From: Thiomicrorhabdus chilensis DSM 12352
GTDB lineage: Bacteria > Pseudomonadota > Gammaproteobacteria > Thiomicrospirales > Thiomicrospiraceae
Assembly (NCBI RefSeq): GCF_000483485.1
Contig: NZ_KI519609.1
Coordinates: forward strand, 1,207,460-1,271,459
DNA length: 64,000 bases
Direction of reading: 5' to 3'
Below the pieces are notes generated by a model. It worked only from the letters and a program-made list of their open reading frames with translations. It was not told where the DNA came from and searched no databases. A program made the translations under genes and the position numbers. Shown one piece after another: positions 9,574-20,881 of the stretch (its first letter is position 1; the number at the start of each line of letters is the position of its first letter).

Positions 9574-10743
9574 TTATTCGATAAACACCAAATACTGCAG
9601 TTTCCAAAGATCAAACAAGAGTTCCAGATTGCCGGAATGTGAAATGAGTTTACTCAAATCTTTCTGGGTTAGGAAAGACTGATTGGCGACCTGGCGAATC
9701 AAAGCCGGCTGTGCACCGAAGTCGTTCCAGATGGCACCGTTGATATAAAGCAGGGGTTTATCGTCCATTTCCGCATAGGCAAAGCGGCAAACGGGGTCTT
9801 TAATCAGGCCGTTTTCGACCATTAAGGCTCCGGAAAAGTCTTCGATGGACGGGGTTTCTTCTTGGGTCAGCGGTTCGGGTAATTGCTGAGCGGCCACTTG
9901 ATCCAACTGGGTCGCAAATCGTCCAAACCAGGTTTTGAGCAGGCCTCGGTCTTGCAGGATGGATTGCAATAATTCCTGAGCCTGATCGGCTGCAGCATCG
10001 GTCACTTCACCCGGATTGAGCTTGTCTGGCCATTGCGGGTCGATGTAGAGGTCTTTGAAAGCACCCATTTCGGAAAGGTGGTCGCCAAAGCTGTCCCACA
10101 GCTCCTGGCCGCGATAGGTACGGTAGCCAATAGAGTAGGTCATGCATTCATTGTCCAGAGCAACACCGTGGTGTCCCCATTTGGGCGGCAGATAGAGAAT
10201 GTCGCCCGTTTCAAATACGTGGTCTTCTTCGACTTTGAAGGTTTTCATCAAACGCAGATCGACGCCCTGGATATAGTTGTCTTCGGTGCAATCCTGAGAG
10301 GTCAGCTGCCAGCGTCTTTTTCCGGCGGCTTGCAGAAGAAAGACGTCGTAATGGTCAAAATGCGGGCCGACATTGCCGCCTTGAGTTGCATAGCTGATCA
10401 TGATGTCGTCGATACGCCAGCACGGCAAAAAATCGAAGTCGTTGAGCAGGTCGGTGACATCGGGAATCAAACGATCCACCCCCTGAATCAACAGTGTCCA
10501 ATTCTGTTCCGGGAGTTCACTGAAAGCCGATTCGTCAAATGGACCCTTCAATAACTGGTAGTCTTGGTCTCCATGCTGGATTACAATGCGGCTTTCGACT
10601 TCCTCCTCTAGGGACAGGCCTGCCAGTTCTTCGGCGGAAAGGGGGGATTCAAAACCGGGCAGGGCGTTACGGATCAGCAAGGGTTTCTTTTGCCAATATT
10701 CGGATAGAAACGTTTTTAAATCAATCTCTTGAAACTGAATCAT
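9574..10743 (-). CDS. roxA: Ribosomal protein uL16 arginine 3-hydroxylase (cupin, RoxA/YcfD type)
   Basis: 389 residues. A 2-oxoglutarate/Fe(II) oxygenase of the JmjC-like cupin family that hydroxylates an arginine of ribosomal protein L16 in E. coli. The N-terminal segment FLSEYWQKKPLLIRNAL and the iron-binding GPHFDHYDVFLLQA (HxD) are clear. The distal histidine is expected in the following strand (LPPKWGHHGVA), and IGYRT is typical. The C-terminal half matches the dimerisation/winged-helix part of the family. It lies downstream of purB on the same strand but is separated from it by a terminator. A CAGGCCTG repeat lies inside at 10615. Confidence 0.92.
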   Translation of the reverse strand: MIQFQEIDLKTFLSEYWQKKPLLIRNALPGFESPLSAEELAGLSLEEEVESRIVIQHGDQDYQLLKGPFDESAFSELPEQNWTLLIQGVDRLIPDVTDLLNDFDFLPCWRIDDIMISYATQGGNVGPHFDHYDVFLLQAAGKRRWQLTSQDCTEDNYIQGVDLRLMKTFKVEEDHVFETGDILYLPPKWGHHGVALDNECMTYSIGYRTYRGQELWDSFGDHLSEMGAFKDLYIDPQWPDKLNPGEVTDAAADQAQELLQSILQDRGLLKTWFGRFATQLDQVAAQQLPEPLTQEETPSIEDFSGALMVENGLIKDPVCRFAYAEMDDKPLLYINGAIWNDFGAQPALIRQVANQSFLTQKDLSKLISHSGNLELLFDLWKLQYLVFIE

Positions 10744-10781
10744 AATGCGATTCCTAATTGTATTCGGGCTGTGTCAACAAT

Positions 10782-10807
10782 AAAAAACCCACCGCATGGG
10801 TGGGTTT
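10782..10807 (-). terminator. Rho-independent terminator downstream of purB
   Basis: On the minus strand a 9-bp stem (plus-strand AAACCCACC 10785-10793 with GGTGGGTTT 10799-10807, 5-base loop) is followed by a run of six T. It ends transcripts from purB, so roxA needs its own promoter in the 40 bases that remain. Confidence 0.88.
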
Positions 10808-10828
10808 GAAACGATTTTAGTCAAAAAA

Positions 10829-12351
<1,523 letters not shown>

Positions 12352-12438
12352 TTATGCTAACCCTTTTTATCTGAAATTAATGGTGTGGTATTATATCGCA
12401 ATTCACATATTATTCTTAGTTTTTAGGAGACTTCCTCT

Positions 12439-15012
12439 ATGTTAGAAGCCTATCGTAGTCATGTTGCTGAACGTGCTGAACAGGGTATTCCACCACTTCC
12501 TCTTGATGCGGAACAAACCGCAAAAGTGGTTGAGTTGATTAAAAATCCGCCAGAAGGTGAAGAAGCGTTTGTGCTAGACCTGTTGAGCAACCGTGTTCCG
12601 CCGGGTGTGGATGAGGCTTCTTACGTTAAAGCCGGTTTTTTGGCCGACGTGGCAAAAGGGGAAGTCGCGGTTGATTTGATCACGCCTGAAAAAGCGACCT
12701 TCCTTTTGGGAACCATGCTGGGTGGTTACAACGTGCAGCCATTGATTGAGTTGCTGGACAGCCCAAACTCGGCGGTTGCGGAAGAGGCGGTGAAGGCGTT
12801 GTCTAAAACCTTGCTGGTTTACGATGCGTATCACGATGTGGTTGAAAAATCCAAAACCAACGATTATGCCATGCAAGTGGTGAAGTCTTGGGCGGATGCG
12901 GAATGGTTTACCAATAAGCCTAAGATGCCTGAAAGCATCACCGTTACTGTATTTAAGGTAGAAGGCGAAACCAATACCGATGACCTTTCTCCTGCAACGG
13001 CAGCCTGGTCTCGTCCAGATATTCCATTGCATGCCAAAGAGATGTTGGCGTCGAGAATGGATGATGTTGACGGTACGATTGAATCCTTGAAAGCCAAAGG
13101 CCACCCGGTCGCTTATGTCGGTGACGTGGTGGGTACCGGTTCTTCACGTAAATCGGCGATGAACTCGGTGATGTGGTTTTTCGGTGACGATATTCCTTAT
13201 GTCCCTAACAAGCGACAGGGCGGTGTGGTTCTGGGTGGTAAGATCGCCCCGATCTTTTTTAACACAGCGGAAGATTCCGGTTCTTTGCCAATTGAATGTG
13301 ATGTCGAACAGCTTAATATGGGCGATGTGATCACCATCCATCCTTATGAAGGCAAAATCACCAACGAAGCCGGTGAGACCATTTCAACGTTTGAGTTGGC
13401 ACCGGACACCATGCCGGATGAAGTGCGTGCAGGCGGTCGTGTACCGTTAATCATCGGACGTGGTTTGACCGATAAAGCTCGTAAAGCTTTGGGCATGGAG
13501 CCTTCTGAGGTGTTCATGCGTCCCCAAGACAAGTCTCAGGCGGCTCACGGTTATAGCTTGGCGCAGAAGATGGTCGGTAAAGCCTGTGGTATCGAGGGTG
13601 TACGTCCCGGGATGTATTGCGAACCGCACATGACCACCGTGGGCTCTCAGGACACCACCGGTGCGATGACACGTGATGAAATGAAAGAACTGGCGTGTTT
13701 AGGTTTCTCTGCGGACTTGGTGATGCAGTCTTTCTGTCATACCGCCGCTTACCCGAAACCGGTGGACATCAAATTGCAGCATACCTTGCCGGACTTCATG
13801 ACCAGCCGCGGCGGGGTAGCCTTGCGCCCGGGTGATGGGGTCATCCACTCTTGGTTGAACCGACTGTTACTGCCGGATACGGTGGGTACAGGTGGTGACT
13901 CGCATACGCGTTTCCCAATCGGGATTTCTTTCCCGGCCGGTTCCGGTTTGGTGGCGTTTGCCGCAACCTTGGGTGTGATGCCTCTGAATATGCCGGAATC
14001 GGTTCTGGTTCGCTTTAAAGGCGAGATGCAACCAGGCATCACTCTGCGTGACCTGGTCAACGCAATCCCGTATCAAGCGATTCAGGAAGGCCATTTGACG
14101 GTAGAGAAGAAAGGTAAGAAAAACGTTTTCAACGGCCGCGTTTTGGAAATCGAGGGTCTTGAGCACCTTAAGGTCGAACAGGCGTTTGAACTGTCCGATG
14201 CATCTGCCGAACGTTCCGCCAACGGCTGTGTGGTGAAACTGGGTGAAGCGCCAATTATCGAATACCTTAAATCGAACATGGCGTTGATTGACTGGATGGT
14301 TGAAAACGGTTACCAGGATGCGCGTACTTTGCTTCGCCGCCGTGATGAGATGCAGGCGTGGATTGATAATCCGCAATTGTTGGAAGCCGATGCTGATGCC
14401 GACTATGCAGCGGTCATCGAAATCGATTTGAATGAAATCAAAGAGCCGATTGTCGCCTGTCCGAACGATCCGGATGACGTCAAGTTGATGTCAGAAGTCG
14501 AAAACACCCAAATTGATGAGGTCTTCATCGGTTCGTGTATGACCAATATCGGCCACTACCGTGCGGCCGGTAAAGTTCTTGAACAGATGGGCAACGTGCC
14601 GACTCGCTTGTGGATTGCGCCGCCGACTAAAATGGATGAACGCCAGTTGATCGAAGAAGGTTATTACAGCATTTTCGGCAAGGTAGGCGCCCGTACCGAA
14701 ATGCCGGGTTGTTCCTTGTGCATGGGTAACCAGGCCCGAGTGGCCGATGGTGCAACCGTGTTCTCGACTTCGACCCGTAACTTCCCGAACCGCTTGGGTA
14801 ACGGTGCAAACGTTTATCTGGGGTCTGCGGAATTGGCGGCAGTGTGTTCGGTATTGGGCCGCATTCCGACCATTCAGGAATATATGGATGCAGTCGGTAT
14901 GTTGAATACCATGGGCGACGAAGTGTACCGTTATCTGCAGTTTGACGAGATGGCGGACTATGAAGTTGAGTCTCCCAAAAACCTGGCTGACATCGGAGTG
15001 GCGGTCGCCTAA
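12439..15012 (+). CDS. acnB: Aconitate hydratase B
   Basis: 857 residues. Isomerises citrate and isocitrate through a [4Fe-4S] cluster in the TCA cycle. The N-terminal HEAT-like domain ([22 protein letters not shown]) and the swivel domain precede the catalytic core, which is the domain order special to AcnB. Cluster cysteines lie in [11 protein letters not shown] and in the CSLCMGNQ pair (about residues 710 and 769-772). The start has the ribosome-binding sequence TAGGAG. Monocistronic, closed by a strong terminator. It is one of the longer genes in the window with no CAGGCCTG repeat. Confidence 0.98.
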   Translation: MLEAYRSHVAERAEQGIPPLPLDAEQTAKVVELIKNPPEGEEAFVLDLLSNRVPPGVDEASYVKAGFLADVAKGEVAVDLITPEKATFLLGTMLGGYNVQPLIELLDSPNSAVAEEAVKALSKTLLVYDAYHDVVEKSKTNDYAMQVVKSWADAEWFTNKPKMPESITVTVFKVEGETNTDDLSPATAAWSRPDIPLHAKEMLASRMDDVDGTIESLKAKGHPVAYVGDVVGTGSSRKSAMNSVMWFFGDDIPYVPNKRQGGVVLGGKIAPIFFNTAEDSGSLPIECDVEQLNMGDVITIHPYEGKITNEAGETISTFELAPDTMPDEVRAGGRVPLIIGRGLTDKARKALGMEPSEVFMRPQDKSQAAHGYSLAQKMVGKACGIEGVRPGMYCEPHMTTVGSQDTTGAMTRDEMKELACLGFSADLVMQSFCHTAAYPKPVDIKLQHTLPDFMTSRGGVALRPGDGVIHSWLNRLLLPDTVGTGGDSHTRFPIGISFPAGSGLVAFAATLGVMPLNMPESVLVRFKGEMQPGITLRDLVNAIPYQAIQEGHLTVEKKGKKNVFNGRVLEIEGLEHLKVEQAFELSDASAERSANGCVVKLGEAPIIEYLKSNMALIDWMVENGYQDARTLLRRRDEMQAWIDNPQLLEADADADYAAVIEIDLNEIKEPIVACPNDPDDVKLMSEVENTQIDEVFIGSCMTNIGHYRAAGKVLEQMGNVPTRLWIAPPTKMDERQLIEEGYYSIFGKVGARTEMPGCSLCMGNQARVADGATVFSTSTRNFPNRLGNGANVYLGSAELAAVCSVLGRIPTIQEYMDAVGMLNTMGDEVYRYLQFDEMADYEVESPKNLADIGVAVA

Positions 15013-15040
15013 CATCGACGCTCGTTAGCCTCAAATAAAA

Positions 15041-15076
15041 AACCCGCGATGACAATGGTCCATCGCGGGTTTTTTT
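15041..15076. terminator. Bidirectional terminator behind acnB
   Basis: AACCCGCGATG (15041-15051) and CATCGCGGGTT (15061-15071) form an 11-bp stem with a 9-base loop, an A-run before and a T-run after. It works for acnB and possibly for the opposing sppA transcript. Confidence 0.92.
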
Positions 15077-15155
15077 ATGCCTGAAGCTGAGCTCGGAAGC
15101 CCCTAGGCTCAGAAAGAGATTGCGATAAGGGGGTATGCTCGCTTGAATGCGATTC

Positions 15156-15179
15156 AAAATGAGCAGGCCTGTCCATTTT
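15156..15179. repeat. Extended CAGGCCTG palindrome between acnB and sppA
   Basis: The core at 15164-15171 is extended on both sides into a 24-bp near-perfect palindrome (AAAATGAGCAGG / CCTGTCCATTTT). It lies in the 236-bp gap between the convergent genes acnB and sppA, where no gene is seen. Confidence 0.85.
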
Positions 15180-15248
15180 AAAACATTGCCTATTCCGGCT
15201 TAACCGCTTGCAAAAGCAGTAAAAGCCGGATGTTTTGTCTAAAAACGT

Positions 15249-16211
15249 TCAGTGTAGCGTGGTTAGATAAAGCGACAATTTGCTGGCAGTTTCCGAGCTG
15301 ATGTCACCCATCAACTCCTCAATTAAGGATTTCTCAGATTCGTAAATACGACTGTGTTTGACGCCTACCACGTCACGCACCACTGATCCCATGTCGCCCA
15401 AGCCGTCAATCAAGCCGTTCTCAATGGCTTCATCGCCCAGCCAGACCAGGCCGGAGTAGGTCAGTTCGTTTTCCTTGATACGATCGCCACGGCCGGCGCG
15501 AACGGTTTCAATAAACTGCTGGTGGGTGCGTTCCAGAATGCGTTCCTGGAAGAACTTACGGCCCTCTTCGTCAACCGGTGCGAAAGGGTTGATGAAGGTT
15601 TTGTGTTCACCTGCATGCATGGAGCGGTTCTCGATGCCCATCTTATCCATCAGTTCGGTAAAGCCGAAACTGTCCATGCGAACGCCGATTGAACCGACCA
15701 TAGAACCTCTGTTGGCGTAAATCTTATCGGCGGCCACCGCAATGTAATAACAGCCGGAGGCACATAAGTCTTCCACAACGACATAGACCGGTTTGTTGTA
15801 TTTTTTCTTTAGGCGGGTGATTTCATCGTTGATCAAAGCCGACTGAACCGGGCTGCCACCCGGTGAATTGGCCTGAATGACGACCGCCTTACTGGATGGG
15901 TTGGCAAAGGCTTTTTGCAAAAGTGGGTTGAGGGTTTCCGCACTGATCTTGGAACCTGGCATGATGGCCCCCTCAAGCTTGATGATGGCTGCGTGTTCTT
16001 TACCCTTGGCCATAGATTCGAGTTCGTCCAACTGATTCATGTTCTGAACGGCTACCGTAATAAAGAATATTATGTAGGCGGCAATCGCGAGCTTTAAAAG
16101 ATTGGCGAAACGTCTTGTCCAACGCTCCTGTTTGACCAATGACTCCACCGCTGAGGCGAGTTTTTTGAATCCCTGCGGGTCTTGCTGGTTGTTTTGAGGG
16201 CCTTGTTCCAT
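15249..16211 (-). CDS. sppA: S49-family signal peptide peptidase, SppA type
   Basis: 320-residue membrane serine protease. A single transmembrane helix lies at about residues 43-60 (LAIAAYIIFFITVAV), followed by one Clp/crotonase-like protease domain. The nucleophile region DLCASGCYYIAVAADKIYA and the following GSIGVRMD segment are visible, as in short bacterial SppA/SohB enzymes that degrade leftover signal peptides. The Ser/Lys dyad is expected from the family; I place only the serine with confidence. It is divergent from uvrC, with starts about 55 bases apart. Confidence 0.88.
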   Translation of the reverse strand: MEQGPQNNQQDPQGFKKLASAVESLVKQERWTRRFANLLKLAIAAYIIFFITVAVQNMNQLDELESMAKGKEHAAIIKLEGAIMPGSKISAETLNPLLQKAFANPSSKAVVIQANSPGGSPVQSALINDEITRLKKKYNKPVYVVVEDLCASGCYYIAVAADKIYANRGSMVGSIGVRMDSFGFTELMDKMGIENRSMHAGEHKTFINPFAPVDEEGRKFFQERILERTHQQFIETVRAGRGDRIKENELTYSGLVWLGDEAIENGLIDGLGDMGSVVRDVVGVKHSRIYESEKSLIEELMGDISSETASKLSLYLTTLH

Positions 16212-16265
16212 CCTGAATCCTTTATAATACGGTTTGGTTTATAGCATTTTACAACGTTCACACTT

Positions 16266-18233
16266 ATGTCCTCAAAAAAATCCGACAATTCCGCAAACAA
16301 CGATCAAGTCGAGCACTCTGACGGTTCTGAAAACTCGGTAAAGGCCGCGGTTCAAAAACCATCAGAGATGAGAACGGAAAATTCAGATCTTGAAAATCCG
16401 CATCAATTTGATATAGGTGCCTATCTGAAGCAACTGACACAGCGCCCGGGCGTTTACCGTATGTACAACCAGGACGGTAAAATCATCTATGTGGGCAAAG
16501 CCAAGAACCTGCAGCGACGGGTGTCGAGTTACTTTAAGAAATCACACGAAGAGATCAAAACGGCCGCCATGGTGGCGCAGGTGGCTTTCATCGAAGTGAC
16601 CGTGACCGATACCGAAAGCGAAGCGTTGATTCTGGAAAACACCCTGATCAAACGCCATAAACCCAAATACAATATCCTGTTTCGTGATGACAAGTCTTAT
16701 CCTTATATCTTTGTTTCTACAGGTAAAAAGTTTCCGTCTTTAAGTTACCATCGTGGTGCCAAACGCAAAGTTGGCAAGTATTTCGGTCCATTCCCAAATG
16801 CCTCGGCGGTGCATCAAACCCTGCAAGCCCTGCAGAAGATCTTTCCGGTGCGCCAGTGTGCGGAAAGCGTCTTCAATCATCGTTCACGCCCTTGTTTGCA
16901 GTATCAGATCAAACGTTGTTCCGGTCCTTGTGTGGCGGGGTTGGTCAGCAAGCAGGAATACGACGAGGATGTACGCCATACCTTGATGTTTCTGGAAGGC
17001 AAGAGCTTTGATGTGATTGACGAGTTGGGACGAAAAATGGAACAGGCTTCCGAACAATTGGAGTTTGAGTTGGCCGCCGATTATCGAGACAAAGTGTCCG
17101 CTTTGCGCGCCATTCAGAGCCAGCATCTGATCAACCAGCCCGGTGCCAAGGACATGGATGTACTGGCGATTACGCAACAGGCTAATCAAGTCTGCGTGTG
17201 TCTGATGATGTACCGCGGAGGCAACCTATGGGGCAGCGAACACTATTATCCAAAAGCGCTTGAATGGCTGGAGCAAAAAGTCGATGAAGCGGCGGTGCTG
17301 TCTGCCTTCATCACCCAGCATTACGAACACCATCCGGTTCCGGCCATCGTATTGCTGCCCACTCAGTTGCCCGAGCAGCCTTTGCTGGAAAACTGGTTGA
17401 GTGAGAAACGTCAACATAAAGTCAGGATTCAGCGACCTGTGCAACAGACTGCAAAAGGCTTGATGCAATTGGCGACCACCAATGCCATCACCGGATTGAA
17501 ACAGCACCTGGGGCAAAAAGCCAGTCAGTATGAGCGTCTGCAGGCGTTGCAGGAAGCGCTGGCATTAGCGCAACCTCCACAGCACATGGAATGTTTTGAT
17601 ATCAGTCATACTCAAGGCAGCCATACCATTGCCAGTTGTGTGGTCTTTAAGGATGGTGTGCCTAATACTCAGTTATACCGTAAGTTCAATATTGAGGGCG
17701 TTCAAGCGGGAGACGATTACGCCGCCATGCATCAGGCCTTGGAAAGACGTTACAGCCGTATCAGGAAAGAGGGGACACCTTTGCCGGACTTGATTGTGGT
17801 TGACGGCGGAAAAGGCCAGCTTAACCAGGCCATAGAGGTACTCAAGTCGCTGGAGTTGGAGTCGGTGCCGCTGGTGTCGGTTGCCAAAGGTGAGGGGCGT
17901 AAGGCCGGTCTGGAAATTCTGTACACGCCCTATAACCCAGAAGGCATTGATTTGGAAGCCGACGATATGGCGTTGCACTTGATTAATTACATTCGAGACG
18001 AAGCACACCGTTTTGCGATCACCTCGCACCGCGCAAAACGTACCAAGGCGCAAACCTCTTCCAGTCTGGAAGCCATTGAGGGCATAGGCCCTAAAACCAG
18101 AAAGGCTTTGCTGTTACACTTTGGCGGTTTGAATGAAATCAAAAATGCCTCGGTGCAGGAGTTATCAAAAGTGAAAGGTATCAGCAAGGATAAAGCTCAG
18201 AATATCTATGACTTTTTTCATGGCAGCCTTTAA
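16266..18233 (+). CDS. uvrC: Excinuclease ABC subunit C
   Basis: 655 residues. Makes both incisions in nucleotide excision repair with UvrA/UvrB. The GIY-YIG nuclease is at about residues 62-85 (GVYRMY, IIYVGKAKNL). Four cysteines (CAESVFNHRSRPCLQYQ, RCSGPCV) form the expected region near residues 195-220. UvrB-binding UVR, RNase H-like C-terminal nuclease (CFDISHTQGSHTIAS, IVVDGGKGQL) and HhH2 domains follow. The N-terminus carries about 43 extra polar residues (Ser/Asn/Glu-rich) before the usual start of the fold, so the real start could be the methionine at about residue 35. Confidence 0.97.
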   Translation: MSSKKSDNSANNDQVEHSDGSENSVKAAVQKPSEMRTENSDLENPHQFDIGAYLKQLTQRPGVYRMYNQDGKIIYVGKAKNLQRRVSSYFKKSHEEIKTAAMVAQVAFIEVTVTDTESEALILENTLIKRHKPKYNILFRDDKSYPYIFVSTGKKFPSLSYHRGAKRKVGKYFGPFPNASAVHQTLQALQKIFPVRQCAESVFNHRSRPCLQYQIKRCSGPCVAGLVSKQEYDEDVRHTLMFLEGKSFDVIDELGRKMEQASEQLEFELAADYRDKVSALRAIQSQHLINQPGAKDMDVLAITQQANQVCVCLMMYRGGNLWGSEHYYPKALEWLEQKVDEAAVLSAFITQHYEHHPVPAIVLLPTQLPEQPLLENWLSEKRQHKVRIQRPVQQTAKGLMQLATTNAITGLKQHLGQKASQYERLQALQEALALAQPPQHMECFDISHTQGSHTIASCVVFKDGVPNTQLYRKFNIEGVQAGDDYAAMHQALERRYSRIRKEGTPLPDLIVVDGGKGQLNQAIEVLKSLELESVPLVSVAKGEGRKAGLEILYTPYNPEGIDLEADDMALHLINYIRDEAHRFAITSHRAKRTKAQTSSSLEAIEGIGPKTRKALLLHFGGLNEIKNASVQELSKVKGISKDKAQNIYDFFHGSL

Positions 18234-18431
18234 CCTGCAGTTTTTTAGAAAGGCCTACCTGCTTTGCGTTGATTTAATGGCTTTAAATCACTCAACGTAT
18301 TGCCGGCATTAAAGCCTTGTTCAGGTGGTTTTAGCACTTATAATCGGTTTAAACATGATAGTATTACTTCTTTATAGAAAGGCCCGTTTCGGTTTTACTC
18401 ATTACAGTTTTATTCAAGAGAAACATTTAAC

Positions 18432-19010
18432 ATGAATGTTCAATCCATTCCCATGATGATGACTTGGTCACGAGTCGTTTTGATCCCTGTGTTTTTAATC
18501 TGCTACTATGCGCCCATCGAAGATGCCCGTTTCTGGGCCGGCCTGGCGTTTATGATTGCCGCCATTACCGATTGGTTTGACGGGTTCCTGGCCCGTAAAC
18601 TCGGGTCTGACAGCAAGCTGGGGGCATTTTTGGACCCGGTGGCCGACAAGCTGATTGTGGCCGCAGCATTGATTGTGGTGGCCGCCGAATATCATGACAA
18701 TATCTGGGTGATTCTATCGGCCGTGGTTATTATCATGCGTGAAGTGAGTATCTCGGCGCTAAGGGAGTGGATGGCGGAAAACAATGCGCGCGAAGTGGTG
18801 GCGGTCTCCAGTTTGGGGAAAATCAAAACCGCTTCGCAGTTGGCCGCCTTGACGTGGTTGATTTATGGCGGCGAGCTGTGGGGCATTGATTGGGGCCAAC
18901 TCGGTTTCCCGATGCTCTATTTTGCTGCGGTTCTGACGGTGATCACCTGGGCCCAATACACGCGTGCGGCTCTGCCTGAAATCATTCGTTCAACAGAATC
19001 AAACAGTTAG
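18432..19010 (+). CDS. pgsA: CDP-diacylglycerol--glycerol-3-phosphate 3-phosphatidyltransferase
   Basis: 192-residue membrane enzyme that makes phosphatidylglycerophosphate, the first step towards phosphatidylglycerol and cardiolipin. The CDP-alcohol phosphotransferase signature D-x2-DG-x2-AR-x8-G-x3-D-x3-D is complete at residues 47-72 (DWFDGFLARKLG, GAFLDPVAD). About five hydrophobic helices span the protein. The uvrC-pgsA-tRNA order is common in gammaproteobacteria; in E. coli glyW-cysT-leuZ follow pgsA, exactly the three tRNAs found here. Confidence 0.96.
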   Translation: MNVQSIPMMMTWSRVVLIPVFLICYYAPIEDARFWAGLAFMIAAITDWFDGFLARKLGSDSKLGAFLDPVADKLIVAAALIVVAAEYHDNIWVILSAVVIIMREVSISALREWMAENNAREVVAVSSLGKIKTASQLAALTWLIYGGELWGIDWGQLGFPMLYFAAVLTVITWAQYTRAALPEIIRSTESNS

Positions 19011-19087
19011 TTTGCAAAAGCCTTGATAAAGAGCCGGGAAAACAGCAAGAAAGAGTTTATTATTTAAGAATCTTTTGTTAAAAGTGC

Positions 19088-19115
19088 TTGACCTTAAGCC
19101 GTAAAGCCCTATAAT
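19088..19115 (+). promoter_or_regulatory. Strong sigma70 promoter of the tRNA operon
   Basis: TTGACC (19088-19093), 16-bp spacer, TATAAT (19110-19115), 12 bases before the first tRNA. The bases after the -10 box are GC-rich (ACGGCC), the discriminator type seen in stringently controlled stable-RNA promoters. Confidence 0.88.
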
Positions 19116-19127
19116 ACGGCCTCATCA

Positions 19128-19202
19128 GCGGGAATAGCTCAGCGGTAGAGCACAACCTTGCCAAGGTTGGGGTCGCGAGTTCGATCCTCGTTTCCCGCTC
19201 CA
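19128..19202 (+). tRNA. tRNA-Gly (GCC)
   Basis: Acceptor GCGGGAA pairs with TTCCCGC; D-stem, a 5-bp anticodon stem CAACC/GGTTG with anticodon GCC at 19160-19162, TTCGATC in the T-loop, discriminator T and encoded CCA are all present. Confidence 0.98.
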
Positions 19203-19206
19203 ATAT

Positions 19207-19280
19207 GGCGGAATGGCAGAGTGGCTATGCAGCGGATTGCAAATCCGTGGACCTCGGTTCGACTCCGGGTTCCGCCTCCA
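19207..19280 (+). tRNA. tRNA-Cys (GCA)
   Basis: Acceptor GGCGGAA pairs with TTCCGCC. The anticodon loop carries GCA at 19239-19241; the T-loop is TTCGACT; discriminator T and encoded CCA. Four bases separate it from tRNA-Gly, so they share a transcript. Confidence 0.98.
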
Positions 19281-19353
19281 ATTTACCCTTTAGTAGATTG
19301 ATCAAGAATTGCATTTAACGTACGGCGATGCTTTCGCAGTACTTTATCTATAT

Positions 19354-19440
19354 GCCCAGGTGGCGAAATTGGTAGACGCAGGGGACTTAAAATCCCCCGG
19401 TGGAAACACTGTGCCGGTTCGACTCCGGCCCTGGGCACCA
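19354..19440 (+). tRNA. tRNA-Leu (TAA)
   Basis: Acceptor GCCCAGG pairs with CCTGGGC. Anticodon TAA at 19388-19390 in loop CTTAAAA, then a long class-II variable arm (CGGTGGAAACACTGTG), T-loop TTCGACT, discriminator A, encoded CCA. Confidence 0.98.
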
Positions 19441-19551
19441 TCTTTAAGCTTAGTTCAAAGCGTTTTAACACTTCAGAAAATCTAACCAGCAGTAACTCTG
19501 AACCTAACCTCACTTATTCTAAAAGCCTAAAGATTCCCATTTCGATTAAAT

Positions 19552-20574
19552 TCATTCCACTTGCACGTTGTTTCGGCTCAATTTTTTAGCTCGATAGAGC
19601 GCTTTGTCAGTACGCGAAAAGATCGAATCGGCGCAGTCTCCTTCCATGAAAGCGGTCACGCCGAAACTGCAGGTAATCTTACTGTTTTTGTTAAAGCGTA
19701 AATTGGCAATCAATTGACGAAGGCTTTCGGCTTTCTCAATCGCGACCAGTTTGTCTGTTTCCGGGAGGATAATGACAAATTCCTCCCCGCCCCAGCGTGC
19801 AACTGTATCTGTTTCACGAAGGTGTTCTTCAAGCAATTTCGCCACTTTTTGCAAAATCAGATCGCCTTGTTTGTGGCCGTAACGGTCATTGAATACTTTG
19901 AAGTCATCGATGTCGATCAGGATGATGCAAAGCGGGTGACAATAGCGTTTGGCCCGACTGATCTCTTTTTGCAGGCGTTCCTCAAAGCAGCGGCGATTGT
20001 AAACCCCGGTCAAAACATCGTGGGTTGCATTATATTGAACGTTTTCAATCTTTTGATACAGTGTTTGATTTAACTCGGAGAGCTCTTGAGTGCGTTGCTC
20101 AACAAGACCTTCCAGGCTGAGATTGTCTTCGGCCAGTAGCCGGTTTTGTTTTTCGAGTTCTTGTTGAGCTAATTTTTGTTGATGGATATTGGTGTGAGAG
20201 CCAATCATTCTGGCCACTTTTCCCGATGGAGTGCGTGCCACGATCTTGGCTGAGTCTTCGATCCAGAGATAGCTGCCGTCTTTCTTTTTGCAACGGTATT
20301 GGATGCGATAGTTTTCTATTTGTCCTTGAGTGTAGGCTTCAAAGTGTGCCATCACTCCCGGGTAGTCATCGGGGTGAATGATCTCTTCCCAGGTAAAGAC
20401 ATTTTCTTTCAAAGCCTCAATGTCATAGTCAAGCATCCGGTACCAGCCGGGGCTGCGAATCACCTCACCGGTCAAAGCATTCCAATCCCAGACGCCATCT
20501 TCAATGATGTCAAGTATGTGGCCAAGCGTTGCTTCGGCTTGCTCAAGATTGGAGTGGTGATAACGTTTATACAT
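19552..20574 (-). CDS. PAS-GGDEF diguanylate cyclase
   Basis: 340 residues. An N-terminal PAS domain with its PAC tail (about 10-135: WDWNALTGEVIRSPGWYRML, YRIQYRCKKKDGSYLWIED) is followed by a coiled-coil linker (EKQNRLLAEDNLSLEGLVEQ) and a C-terminal GGDEF domain (about 180-335). The active-site motif is intact as GGEEF in RWGGEEFVIILPE, with YNRRCFEE near its start, so it should make cyclic di-GMP in response to the PAS ligand. No transmembrane segment; cytoplasmic. It ends about 110 bases from the tRNA-Leu gene on the other strand. Confidence 0.93.
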   Translation of the reverse strand: MYKRYHHSNLEQAEATLGHILDIIEDGVWDWNALTGEVIRSPGWYRMLDYDIEALKENVFTWEEIIHPDDYPGVMAHFEAYTQGQIENYRIQYRCKKKDGSYLWIEDSAKIVARTPSGKVARMIGSHTNIHQQKLAQQELEKQNRLLAEDNLSLEGLVEQRTQELSELNQTLYQKIENVQYNATHDVLTGVYNRRCFEERLQKEISRAKRYCHPLCIILIDIDDFKVFNDRYGHKQGDLILQKVAKLLEEHLRETDTVARWGGEEFVIILPETDKLVAIEKAESLRQLIANLRFNKNSKITCSFGVTAFMEGDCADSIFSRTDKALYRAKKLSRNNVQVE

Positions 20575-20757
20575 GAGTTGGTTCGCCTCATAAAGACTTT
20601 AGTATAACTATTTTTTAGTGGAATGAAAGCCGATATCCCGTTTTGAGTGTGTTTTAACCCTATATTATTTAAGGATTTTTCCGGATTTTGTTATTTTTTG
20701 TTGGGTATAGAAACCGCCGGATATGGAAGTCTCTTATCAAGAATACAGATATAATTA

Positions 20758-20786
20758 TTGACGTGGGAAAATTTACCATATATGAT
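20758..20786 (+). promoter_or_regulatory. Sigma70 promoter of the small secreted-protein gene
   Basis: TTGACG (20758-20763), 17-bp spacer, TATGAT (20781-20786); both hexamers match consensus at five of six positions. It leaves a leader of about 90 bases before the gene at 20882. The rest of the 307-bp gap is AT-rich and shows nothing else. Confidence 0.65.
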
Positions 20787-20881
20787 TGTAATCAAGTCAA
20801 AAGCAAAGTCATTATTGCGATCAAGCATGATGATTGAAGCAGGCATGATGGATTATTTATTAAATTTAGAGGTAGATCAGC

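Noticed and set aside
19283-19513. A 76-codon minus-strand frame containing MVPRAGVEPAQCFHRGILSPL
   Set aside because: It is the antisense of the tRNA-Leu gene; this well-known spurious protein appears wherever such a tRNA is read backwards.
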